A model generated the notes under the pieces. The model made no database searches and was not told the DNA's origin. It saw nothing but the letters and a program-made list of their open reading frames with translations. DNA of 48,752 nt from Irineochytrium annulatum (taxonomy: Eukaryota; Chytridiomycota; Chytridiomycetes; Chytridiales; Chytridiaceae), in the NCBI GenBank assembly GCA_027600665.1, contig JADGJL010000070.1, positions 1 to 48,752 of the forward strand. Direction: 5' to 3'. The stretch's first letter is position 1; each line of letters begins with the position of its first letter. Positions 11,141 through 21,535 of this stretch are shown here, piece by piece. The position numbers and the translations under genes are program-made.

Positions 11141-11370
11141 GTCGAGCTGTCGAAGCGGGGATGTCCGTGTTTGTTGTCGCGGGTGGACCTTTGCCGCGAA
11201 GAAAAAATGAACCGCAAAACGCGAGTGTCAAACTTCGCGATCTGATGAGGTCAACAATCCGCCTAGTCCAGTGTGGAAGGTGTCGGTCCTTTCATATTGC
11301 TAATATGGAAGATTTTATTATACGAGCAGCAAGATGGCAGTATGACGCGAAGATGGTCAGCAGAAATGAT

Positions 11371-12781
11371 TTAACCATTGATTGCGCATATTGGTAAAAC
11401 GGCGTCTCCAAAGCGCATATCCCGAAATATTTGCAAGCAAGTATAACACAGCACCAGCGAAATGTTTGTACAGCCCGCAACCGTAAGACTCTCTGTAGGG
11501 ACAGCTGCGCCAGTATCTGACAGTTGGGAAATCGTATGTCGCCCGCGCCAGGTCACCGAGGATTCTTGGATAGCGCTGACACCATTAGCAAGTACAATGA
11601 CACAAGGGCCGACCTACTCGAGGCACAGCGGGCAAGTCCGAGCGTCAGATGTGGAGGTGAATATTTTCGCCGCCGTTCGGGTGACGGTGTTCACCGTTTG
11701 CGGGAAATCCCGCTGAAGAGATGCAATGAATGCTTAACTGAATGTTTAACATTTCACGCAGAAAATAGACTTCACACTTACAATGGCAAAGATCCTCGAT
11801 GGAGCTGAGAGGGTAGTCCTCAGGTGGCGTAACCACAGCAGCGCTTGATTTAGACTGAAGCCCAGTGGCGGAAGCAACGGCTTCAATTTCTTCAACCAGT
11901 AACTCCCGTAAGGGCCGGAATATAACAATCCCGTTCGCTGTAGTCTCCTCCAACCCAACTTCCTTTGGTAAAGAGAACCCTCCGCCCTCCGCCGTCTTCG
12001 AAACAATGATAGACGCAATCACAGAGGCATTCGTGGCCATTACGATCGTGCTGCATTCTTCGGCAATAGCGGTCGAGACCAATAGTCGCTTGAGGAACTT
12101 CTTCTTCAAACTCGTAACAGAACCCTTTGTCGTGATAGACGCGACCAATTGATGCATAAGTCCGGGGGCAGTATCGACATCCGCAGTTGGAGCGCGCATT
12201 AGGAAGAGATGGTCTGGAACAGTGAGCCAAAAAAGTTCGGTGGTAACACTCCTACCATTCAAACCTGGATTTTGCGGTACCGCCTTTTCCGTCACGAAGC
12301 CTCTCGCGTCCAGAAATATGGAATCGAGTCGCACCGTCTTGTACGTGTACCCGAGGCTCTCAACAAATCCCACGATGTCCCCAGAGGCTACATCATCCGG
12401 CTCCTATTAAAGCATTGAGGGATGAAGCTTACATATGCAAGCGTGCGTACCCCCGTGTCGACGTGGCACACCAGGACATCGGAGAATCTTCTGCTATCCT
12501 TTGGAACGGACTGCTGGAACTCGCTTAAATACTGCAACAGAAGTCTATGCCATCAAAATATTTTAGCTTATTGACAGGGATTGAAGTTTTTGAGGGGTCC
12601 ACCTCGACGAAATCCCTCCAGACACCGCCACCAGGGCCTTTTTGCCAAGTGGAATACATTGAGCGGATATAAACGACCGCCGAAAGCGGCCATTCACAAA
12701 CTTCACAAAGCACGACGAGCAGAAGGCGTCCCGGATAGTAATCGTCGCAGGCTCCTTCTTGCATTTGATGCAGAGCGACAT
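11371..12781 (-). CDS. NCS2: Cytoplasmic tRNA 2-thiolation protein 2 (CTU2/NCS2)
   Basis: Partner of CTU1/NCS6 in forming the 2-thio group of mcm5s2U34 in tRNA-Lys, -Glu and -Gln. Exons: 12781-12603, 12544-12433, 12403-11782, 11732-11627, 11575-11371 (about 407 aa). The N-terminal zinc-ribbon motif is CIKCKKEPATITIRDAFCSSC, then the PP-loop-like SGGISS, joined across the first intron to RLLLQYLSEFQQ. FSDVLVCHVDTG and GYTYKTVRLDSIF are typical. The third splice (donor 11781, acceptor 11733) gives SFIASLQRDFPQTVNTVTRT, a strong family match. The last intron is the weakest: the best in-frame join removes the second Cys of the expected CPLC pair, although CYTCLQ downstream is kept. The start MSLCIKCK matches fungal relatives; the frame is open upstream to 13015. 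Confidence 0.88.
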
Positions 12782-13858
12782 TCCTGGTCTTGGAGGCTTG
12801 CGAACAAAATGGCCATTTGTGCTACTTTGACAGAATCTAACAATTCCCCCCATTCTCATTGCGTATGTCGTCAGCCCAGGGTTCGTTCCTGACCCTGCAC
12901 GGCTTCTGATGGACAGGTTATGGTTTACTTGGCGGCCTGACACATGGAAAGGGCTGGAGGGTCTCAAGGCCATGCGGTTCAAGGGTGCCTCGAGCCCCAA
13001 CGACCTGGAAGCCATAAGCCGGTGGTTGAATGCACACAGACAGGCCCGGCTCGATTCTCAACTTGTTGCCGTGGTAGCCGGTGTGGTAGACTCCATGAGG
13101 CGCTTACACAATATGGTCCTGCGTCACGCCTCCGAACCTCAAAAGTTTATGGCAAAGCTGCTGGCGGCGAACAAAGCCACGTGGTCGCAGTGGAGCTCGA
13201 CTTTTCTGCTCGTTCAGCGCGTTGACGTGGTAGTTGGACTGGCTGGCGTTGGCGATGAAGGGTATTAACCAGCTGACGGGGTTGGGGGAGCTGCTGGTGA
13301 AATTTCTTTCTCCATCATAGAGTAAGCGGAATCGACAACGTCTTGGTCGTGCGGCTTCGATTGGGCCACCCCCATCGAAACTTTGATGCGAGGGCAAAGA
13401 TGGGTATCGGCGGTTTTCGCACATTCTTGTATGGCGCGGTCCTTTATGCAAACGTGACTGATGCAGAGGGCGACAAGGGGAGACTAAGCCATATATATAT
13501 AACTTAGATCTGAAGGGTGGGACACGTAACTTTGAGCGTGGAGGAGTCACGTTGTCGTGACGAAGGAACGGCAAGTACGATCATCAGCGCGGACTGTTTT
13601 GTCCGAACCGGAGCGACCGGGCTGAGCCGGGTAAGGCTTCAAGTTCCAGCTTCCAGACAAGGGGTAAGAGAACTCACCCCTCGACACATCACGGGTCGCC
13701 CCTAGCAGCCCCATCCGCCGAGCATCTGATCCAGGGGCGCCGTCGTCGTCCGCCCCCAGAGCTTCGTCAGACCTCCCTGGTGAGGTTGCAGGGCGCCCCG
13801 ACGGCACTTGGCGCCACAGCACCCGGAGCTCGCGCTTTGAAATTCTGCCAGAGGGTGC
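12782..13858. other. Intergenic region between CTU2 and the kinase gene
   Basis: About 1.08 kb between divergent starts. Open frames exist on both strands (minus 13104-13574, plus 12909-13268), but none shows a recognisable domain or clean splice pattern. A short minus-strand frame at 13265-13375 begins MGVAQSKPHDQ, a possible N-myristoylation motif. A TATATATATA run lies at about 13491-13501. Most of it is probably the two promoters and 5' UTRs, possibly with one unrecognised small gene. Confidence 0.4.
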
Positions 13859-16154
13859 ATGCTTCAATCGCACGAAACCCCGTCGCCAACGTCGGTTCGG
13901 GACGCTCGGGACGTTATCCACTCGCATCTTCGAGGGGTCGCTTTGCAAGGAGAAATGGACTCGATGGCCGCTGGCGGCGCCGGGAATAAGCTTCAACATC
14001 TGATGGGCTCGCTCAATCATCGAATCCTGCTGAGCGAGCCGGACCTCAGCGCAGTCGATCCGGCGCCATCGGCCGTCGCCGCGGATGGCAAGCTGGCGGC
14101 TGGAGGGATTGGTGGTGCGGCGGGGTCGGGCGATGCCTCGCCTCCGCAGCGCGACCGCGACTTTGGCTCATCCATGTCGCTGTCGGCCTCGTCGCTGCCG
14201 CCCTCCCCGCACATGCATGGTCGAAAGCATCAGCGGAAGATATCCGTCCACGACCCCCGCCACCCTTATCACTCCGAGATCCTCAACCCCTCGCCTTCCG
14301 CCTCCCCTTCCGGCTCGGCGTCCAACCTCGCCGCCAACGCCAGCAGCGGCTCCTCCCTCGCTGTCTATACCGCTATCCCGAGATCCTCGAGCCCGACACC
14401 GATGGGCGACTCGTCGTTCGCGCAACGGGTAATAGAGAGCCTTAGCCTTGGTGGGAGCGGCCGTTCCACCTCGACAGACTCCCGCCTCTCGTACGACGCC
14501 AACGGCCCGTATGCGGCCAGGTCCGCGACGACGGACTCGCGCCTCTCCCTCCCCTCGCCAACCCACTCGCCGACGTTGGCACCATCGCCCGTGGCATCCC
14601 CGACGTCGGGGCGGCTCTTGAACCCGCGCCGGTTGCTACATCTCCGCCTCCGGTCGCGGTCCTGGGCGTCGACACACGATCCGCTGGACGATGACGATTT
14701 ATCTGTGGTGGCAGATGGCGGCTCCGGATTCCTGGCGGACGCGGCGTCGATCGCCAGCAGTTTGGAGGACGCCGTTAACGCTATGGAGGAGCGGCACGCG
14801 GCGCTGCTAGCGGCGGGCCACGAGGAGGAGGAGGAGGAGGAGGAGGACTTGGCGGGAGATGGCGACGTAGCGCCGGAGGTGGGAGGGCCACATTTTTTCG
14901 CGCCGTCTGCCGGAGGGGAGGGGACCGTGGATCCCGTGGAGGCGCTGGTGGAGGAGCGGACGCCCAGCCTAGGTCGGCCGCCGAAGGAGAAGGGTCGTCG
15001 CGGGTCGGATGCGCCCAAACCGCCGCCAATTCAAGCGTATCGGAGCTCACCGACCGTCGCCGTTGTCACGCCAACACCTACCGAACGACACCACCACCAC
15101 CACCACCACAACCACAATGGCAATCTCTCCCACCACTCCCACACCAACGGCGCTTCGCCGAAAACACCGAGTGACCACAACCGATCATCGGCTGCGCCTA
15201 CACCTACGGCCGCCAAGCACCAGCACGTGCCTTCGTCCACAAAGTCTGAGGGCCCGCCGCAGGGCGAGTACATTGGGCGGTACAGGGTGATCCGGACAGT
15301 TGGCGCGGGGAGCTTCTCGAAGGTGAAGCTGGCCGTCGCGGATGAGGACACGGGCGAGGATCTCCGAGTGGCGATAAAGATGGTGTCCAAGAAGATGCTG
15401 CAGGGGTCCGAGAGGCTAAGGGTGGGGATGGAGGTCGAGATTGAATGCATGAGGGCCATCAAGCATGAGAATGTCGTGGGGCTGATTGAGACGATTGATA
15501 CGCCGGATTACATGTGTTTGGTAATGGAGTATGTGGCCGGGGGAGAGCTGTTTGATTACATTGCGGATCATAAGGAGTTGTTGACGGTTGATGAGATACG
15601 GCGGCTGTTTCGGCAACTCGTTGAGGGTAAGCTTTTGTGTATTTCTCGCAGAAAATGCGAGCGTGTATTTGATGCTTACAGTTGATTCTTTTTCAGTTGT
15701 CGGCTTCCTACACACCCAGAACATCTGCCACCGCGATCTCAAGATTGAAAATGTTCTCCTTACCTCCACTTTACCCCATCAAATCAAACTCACCGACTTT
15801 GGCCTCGCCGTCCGGTTCTCCCCGACGGACGCGCTCCTGACGGCCCGTTGCGGGTCGGAGGAGTACGCGGCGCCCGAGGTTATCCTCGCGCAGCCCTACG
15901 ATCCCCGGCGGACGGACGTCTGGGCGCTCGGCGTCATCCTGTTTGCCATGGTCACGGGCGAGCTGCCGTTTAGCCTCGAGCCAGGTCAAAGGCCCAAGGT
16001 CATGTATCATCGTATTGCGAGGGTAGATTATCGGTTCCCGGAGGGCGTGGAGGTGCCGGGGGAGCTTAGGGATCTCGTTGGGAGGATGTTGACGGGGAAG
16101 CCGGAGAGGAGGATTACTATACCGGAGATGTTGGAGCACGAGTTCTTGCGGTGA
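13859..16154 (+). CDS. Serine/threonine protein kinase with long disordered N-terminus (CAMK/Snf1-like catalytic domain)
   Basis: Exons 13859-15626 and 15697-16154, joined in frame inside the catalytic domain (LFRQLVE then VVGFLHTQN); 741 aa. Residues 1 to about 468 are low-complexity: Ser/Pro/Ala-rich, an acidic EEEEEEED run encoded by GAG repeats at about 14824-14848, and a His run encoded at about 15090-15115. The kinase domain is about residues 470-741: glycine loop GAGSFSKV, VAIK lysine, HRDLKIEN catalytic loop, DFG, activation segment ending SEEYAAPE, then DVWALGVILF and RITIPEMLEHEFL. All catalytic residues are present. The protein stops right after subdomain XI, so regulation must come from the N-terminus. 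The start is uncertain (13859 or the Met at 13954). The subfamily is not pinned down. Confidence 0.9.
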
Positions 16155-16986
16155 TGGGATTTGGGACGAGTTGTTTTGTGGTTTATGGCTTCCTGTCTTG
16201 AATGCGGTTCAACCCCACCTGCCATTTTTTTTGGATAAATGAGTTTTGCCTGCGATTTTTTTTTTTGTTTGGCTTATCCCTCTACTGACGCTTGACGCTT
16301 ACGTTGGTTCTTTTTCGAGTCATTATTCCCTTCCGTCACTTTTACCAACTCTTACAACATACAAACCATAATTACCAGTTTCTTCCTTCTACTTTTGCTT
16401 TGAGCAGGCGCTTTCGCGTAGCGCCATTGAGAGGCTGTGGGTGCACAAGGCCAATTCATGAGATGGAGTAAGGAATTGCATTATTTAATACGAGATATTT
16501 CCTTTATCTTCAAGTTTGCCAATGTTTACTAAAGCTATTCCGCAGCCAAAACTTGCGTAGTCGGTAAATTTTCAGGTCTGATGATGCACAAACTTTATTA
16601 GTATCTCCTTTGAGCGGAAGCGGTTATCAATTTCGTCCATGCTATTTTATTAATCCACAGCGCTCAAGGAAGGCGACGCTTTCAGCCGATGCACGACGGT
16701 GGCCAGATGGCGCCCTGTGGCGTCGATGTGGCACTCCGCTATTCTAGATGCGATGGCCATGTCTACGTTAGCTTTTCCGCTAATGCTATGAGCATAGTCT
16801 CTGGAAAAGGCAGTGTAGTCATGGTGTGGATGTGCACGTTTCGGCCAGCGATGTTCGAGATGGAAAGCGGGCGTGGGCCCCAGGAGAGACGCATTAGACG
16901 ATCGCTGTACTTAAGGATTGCGAAGGAGGCCGTAGAGACCACTTATCCAGCAGCCACCACCCAGCCAACATCCAACAACAGCGACC
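16155..16986. other. Intergenic region downstream of the kinase gene
   Basis: About 830 bp, AT-richer than the coding regions, with T runs after the kinase stop. No gene was found. The right part should contain the promoter of the plus-strand secreted-protein gene. Confidence 0.4.
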
Positions 16987-17964
16987 ATGAAACTCCAGAT
17001 CGCCCTTTCCGCCGCCGCCCTCCTCGCTTCCGGCGCCGCCGCGACCCTCGTGGACGACATCCTCGTGACCGTATCTGCACTCCCCGATTGTGCCCAGCAG
17101 GCCTTTCACGACGACGTTTAGGCGACTCCGAGCGACATCTGTGCCGATCTGGCGGACCTCGCTGCCGACGCACTGGCCTCCGACGCGAACATAAGGTCAA
17201 TGGTCGGCAAGTGCCAGTCGTACTGCTCCAAGGACGACTTCAAGATCCTCGAGGACGACGAAAACGCGATTCTTGGCGCGATGGCCGGTTCTTGCGAGCA
17301 GGAATCGTCCTATGGCCCCTACTCGACCACGAAGGACAACTACCACACGACGACTTCTTCCTACCACACCAGCACGCCGTCTTACGGCACCCCGACACCG
17401 TCTTACAGCACCAAACCGAGCTACAGCACCAAGCCGGCCTACAACACACCCGTTTACACGGAGCCGACACACTCCAAGCCAGTCTACTCGACTCCCGCTT
17501 ACTCGAAGCCGGCTTACTCTACTCCAGCACACAGCAAGCCGGTCTATACAACTCCCGCCCACACCACGCCTGCCTACACCCCACCTGCCTACACCAAACC
17601 GGCCTACACAAAGCCGGCCTACACCAAGCCTGCTTACGCTCCTTCTTATGCCCCAACGCCAATTTACACGCCTTCTGTCTACTCCCCGAAGCCAACGCCG
17701 ACATACTATAAGCCTGAGCCGACGGAGTACGGGTACGACGAGCAGGAGCCGGCCCAGCCGTATGGTTCCTACGATGACGGCTACAGCGGCGAGGAGGAGT
17801 GCAGCGGCGTTGACTACCGCTGCCCGACCGAGAGCGGCTCCGATTTCCTGCAGTGCGACAACGGCAAGTGGGTGGCCCAGGAGTGCGGGCAGGGCACCGT
17901 CTGCATTCAAGACCTCTTCACCAAGATGAACGTCAGTCCTTGCGGGTTCCCCACGCAAGACTGA
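16987..17964 (+). CDS. CFEM-like / CBM19-like secreted cell-wall protein, interrupted by an in-frame TAG
   Basis: From the ATG at 16987 the frame encodes a signal peptide (MKLQIALSAAALLASGAAA), then a CFEM-like Cys segment (LPDCAQQAF ... DICADLADLAADAL ... SMVGKCQSYCSKDD). An in-frame TAG at 17119-17121 breaks this segment; the frame then stays open to 17964. The middle is a Tyr/Thr/Pro tandem-repeat stalk (YSKPAYSTPA-type units). The C-terminus (about 17806-17964) has spacing CSGVDYRC..FLQCDNGKWVAQECGQGTVC, like chitin-binding CBM19. The TAG sits where CAG (Gln) would fit, so it may be a C-to-T mutation, a sequencing error or readthrough. No GT-AG intron of credible size removes it. Predicted extracellular, chitin-associated; the CFEM assignment is moderate. 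Confidence 0.7.
17410..17710 (+). repeat. Tandem Tyr-Pro-rich coding repeat
   Basis: Degenerate 12-18 bp units encode Y(S/T)KPAY, YSTPA and YTTPA motifs in the stalk between the CFEM-like and CBM19-like parts. Such repeats expand and contract readily and often carry O-glycans (known of fungal wall proteins). Confidence 0.75.
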
Positions 17965-18804
17965 ACCCGTTGAAGTTATCGTTGCTGAGCATCGTTTCTT
18001 ATTGATTGGGTTGTTGTCACAACTCTGCATTTTCTTCAGCCACTTTATTTTCTTCTGCTTGCGTCGACGCACCTGATACCCGCGTACTTTTCGTATTTCA
18101 CCAGTTATTCTTGTTATTTTTTACCTTCGTTTAGCAATGCCATCTGCCCCCAAGCCTATAACTTGAAATCAATAAATTATCGTCGACGTACACTCCTGTT
18201 TTAAAGGCATGTTTGTTGGCCAGAAACAAGCTTAGCTTGGTGCCCACCGGCCCGCTCTGATGATCAGGCCTCTAGCCATCTGCCAATTTTTCAACGCTGG
18301 AGAACGCGGCGACCAGGCTGATATCTACTGCAATTGGCTTTATTTCATTCGCACTGAATGATAATGCCTCTACAAAACGACTTTCGTGCACATTGCATGC
18401 GATCCCACAATTCATCATAAAAGGATCCGCCGAACTGAACCCACCAAACTGAAAGTAGAAGAAATAATCCTGATCAGAAAAAGGCAAAAGGAAAAAGGCC
18501 TCAGAAGAAGCGGTAGACGTTAGCGATGAGGATTGTGTCTATCAATGCAAAAAAGGAACTTCGGTTGAAGAACTGCGTAACTTTCGTGATTTTAACTGAA
18601 CATAAAAATGACGAAACCGACAAGCCACACGCCACTCGGTAGTTTATAAATGGTAGTAGGGCAAGAACTGGATTCATAGAGGGTTTGCAGATCATACAAG
18701 GGTAGTGGGTAGATGAGTAGATTTGGAGTAGAGAAAACGAGAGGTAATGCAAGTGTTTTAACTTGTAGAAGTTGCGGTAGGATGTCGGGGGATAGAACTA
18801 TCAT
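17965..18804. other. Convergent intergenic region with 3' UTRs
   Basis: About 840 bp between two stop codons. A plus-strand AATAAA at 18171-18176 is a likely poly(A) signal for the secreted-protein gene. The right half is AT-rich and probably forms the 3' UTR of the minus-strand gene. No coding gene was recognised. Confidence 0.45.
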
Positions 18805-19868
18805 CTACATCAAAGCGTCATCCTTCTTCAGCGCAATCTCGTCGGCTCCCGTGCTCCCCTCATCCGTCTCGGTTGGCTCGATACCTTCCACCCTGGCGGT
18901 CGTATCCCGGAGCTCCGGCCCTTGCCCGCTCGCCACCTCACCACCGGGACCACCCGCGACCCCACCCTCCTCCGCCAGCACAATTCCTTCCGCAACCGCG
19001 ATGCCCGAATCAGTTGCGAGCAGTCCCTCCGGCCGCGTCACGTACGCGGACATGATGGCGCCCCACACCGCGTTGTATCCCGACGAACGCTCCTTGTACT
19101 CCTGGAAAGTCATACCGTTCTTCATGACGTTGGTCGTCATGTCGTCGACCGAGTATAGGGAAAACACGACGGCGAGGGCCGTCGCCTTGGTTGGATCATG
19201 GAGGACCACCTTCGCGGCACGCAGGCATGCTCGCAAGACGCGGGCGCGATCCGCCGGCTGGAAGAGGACGGCGTCGATGGTCTTGCCATGCCGGGCCAGG
19301 AAAGTCTTGTCATTTTCTGTGAGGGCAAGATAGTAAGTGTATGTGTCACCTTCAAGTTAGGCTCTGAAGGGGTAGGCTTACTCTCGGAGTCCTCCCACAG
19401 TGCACGCAGCTGCTCGAGTTCCTTGAACGAGACGAGACCGCCGTCGATGGCGCGCATGCAGCGCTTCAGGTAGGCGCACAGCTGAACGCCCGTGACGTCG
19501 GCGGCGGCGCCAGCGACGAAACTATCAACGCCGCCCGCCTCAACGGGCTCGACGACGCCCGTCCCCACCGTCTCGCTCATCCAGTGGAAGCGAGTTCTGT
19601 TGGCTGCGGTGGACAGGGTGGGCGACAGCCGCTCCAGGTGGCCGACGGTCCGCTCGATCTCAACGATCGGGTCCCATTGAAAAGGATGTGCGCTGCTGCC
19701 GGCGTTGGGCGGCACATAACGGAAAACAGGTTTGTCCTCGAGCTGCAAGATGGGAGACTCGGTCAGCGAACCTGGCGATTTGTGGAACAGGACATGGCAT
19801 CTCACAGTAGAACAGCAAGAAAGCGCCCGCTTGAGGGCCATCCCGAGGCGCTTAATGAATGAGGGCAT
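18805..19868 (-). CDS. Divergent RhoGAP-like protein
   Basis: Exons 19868-19382 and 19316-18805 join in frame (ALWEDSE then KNDKTFLARHGK), giving 332 aa; start MPSFIKRLGMALKRAL. Residues about 125-250 resemble the C-terminal half of a RhoGAP fold: DVTGVQLCAYLKRCMRAI matches the 'lLK.ylReLP' helix, and KATALAVVFSLYSVDD matches the 'NLAVVFGP' helix. I do not see the GLYRVSG arginine-finger motif, so GAP activity is doubtful. The C-terminal 80 residues are acidic and Gly/Ala-rich, ending ALKKDDALM. If the fold call is wrong, it is an orphan fungal protein. The gene structure itself is well supported by frame and splice sites. Confidence 0.6.
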
Positions 19869-21535
19869 ACTGATGGTGTGCCGGATCGTTGAGAGGTTGG
19901 TGTTGGGGCGCGTCGTCGGGGGTGTCGATGGGGTCGATGAGTTGATGTAAATCTGTAAACCTGTCAAGCTGGTCGAGAGGAAATATGCGGCTATCATGCG
20001 ATATCATCTGAACCCGGTTATGTGCATTGTCCCTCCATACTTTGGCAGATAGCGTGTAACCTATAAACCCCGAAGAATAACAGTTGGCGCTCCGCACCTT
20101 TGACGAAACCAGTCCCCATCGCCCCATCAATCTACCCCGAGGGCAGGCGACGACCACCCATTTTGATTGTTGGATCTGAGCTGCTGCTCATGGCAGTTGA
20201 CATCTCAAGGAATTTTGTGCATTCGCGGACTCGCAGCTTCCAACAGGTGCATCTTCGCTTTACGATATCGGATGACAAGGCACCCGGAAGACTAAATCGC
20301 ACCTTGTCGCTGGGTTGGACAGTTGCTGCAGCAGATATGGCGTCGTGTCTGCCGGCATTTGTCTTTCAAGGTTGACCAGCTAGGGCCGTCGCAGGGACAC
20401 AGTGGAGTTGTCTGGGGGCAACGGAGAGTAAGGCATTCTCCCTTGAGAATGGCAGCATTGCGGCCGGGCTGAATGACTCTTCTTCGCGCGGCGGAGCGTG
20501 TCGGCTGGAGTCATAACAGGCAGTGATCAGAGCTACCAAGCGCGTTTTGTGCGGGAGCCACAGCGATGGATATGCCGAGTTTTAATTTACACCGACATTG
20601 AAGCATGTGCTGTCGAGTAAATTGCAGGTTCGAGTATAACGACGGCCTCATTTAGCAGGTCACGCCGGTTCTAAATCGATCAAGCGGCCAGAGAGGGTAA
20701 ACGTGCGATGGGAAATATAGATGGAGGGCGATGTGGGGGTGGGTTCAGGTCTTAAGAACAAAGGGTCGGCAGTTGCGCTCGCCGCTGTTCGTGGCGGGCT
20801 TGCAGCAACTTCTTGGCGATTACGTGCTCTTTGGGGCGACTTGGCTCCTTCCATCCTGCATCCTGCATCCGGCAGTGCCCAACCGCGCCAGAGTCTTTCC
20901 CGAATCTTTCCGACCCCAGCGAAAAGCGACGATGACGTCGGGCGCCACGATCGGCAAGGCGCGGCTACGTCATCGCCGTTGTGGCCGCGCCGTCGGACCC
21001 TGCGTCCATGTCTTGCAAGGTGGTGGGGTGAACACAGGGAGTCTACCCCGGTGCGTGGAGGTGGTGCAGGCAGGATGTGGATAAACGGGTAAAAGTAAAG
21101 TACGGAAAGACACCCCTTACTGTCTGTAAAGCCGCCTCCCCAGCAACCCCGTCATTCCTTCCGCCGCCCACCAACAGCGGCGACCACTTTGCGGACGCGC
21201 TCCAACCGCGTTGCGGACGCGCCGTAGCCGCATCCCAATGCCCCATTCATCCCCGTCTCCTCCACTCGACGTCACCGCGTCGGGGCGCCAGGAGAGCCGC
21301 CACGATGCGCGGTAGAGTCGCTCCGTCCTCTTTAAAGGCCGCCGCTGCGCGTCCGTTCCGACACCACACCGGCCCTCATCCCCTCTCGCGACAACTCGCA
21401 TTTATCCTCTAACCCCCGACGCGCTCGCTTCCTGCAAGCGATCTCATAAGCCTCGACCGCGCCCCTCATACTGTTTAAACACAACCGCGTCTCTGAATCC
21501 CACCACAAGTTTATATCCTCGTCACAACTCACGCG
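19869..21535. other. Long divergent intergenic region upstream of OLE1
   Basis: About 1.67 kb between start codons, the longest gap in the window. Open frames in it (for example plus 20100-20375) show no family resemblance. The segment 20860-21535 is pyrimidine-rich on the plus strand and is probably the OLE1 promoter and 5' UTR. A large regulatory region would suit a desaturase gene, which in fungi responds to fatty acids, oxygen and temperature (known for yeast OLE1). Confidence 0.4.

Noticed and set aside
12909..13268. 119-codon plus-strand frame MDRLWFTWRPD...
   Set aside because: No domain, no splice partner and no signal; lies in the CTU2 upstream region where both strands are open by composition.
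17197..18072. 291-codon minus-strand frame opposite the CFEM/CBM19 gene
   Set aside because: Mirror of the Tyr/Pro coding repeats; no signal or domain.
18501..18804. Minus-strand frames with hydrophobic Leu/Phe content
   Set aside because: AT-rich segment just downstream of the RhoGAP-like stop; looks like 3' UTR, and overlapping frames disagree.
20000..21535. Hidden gene in the long OLE1 upstream region
   Set aside because: Checked open frames on both strands; none shows a family motif or consistent splice chain.
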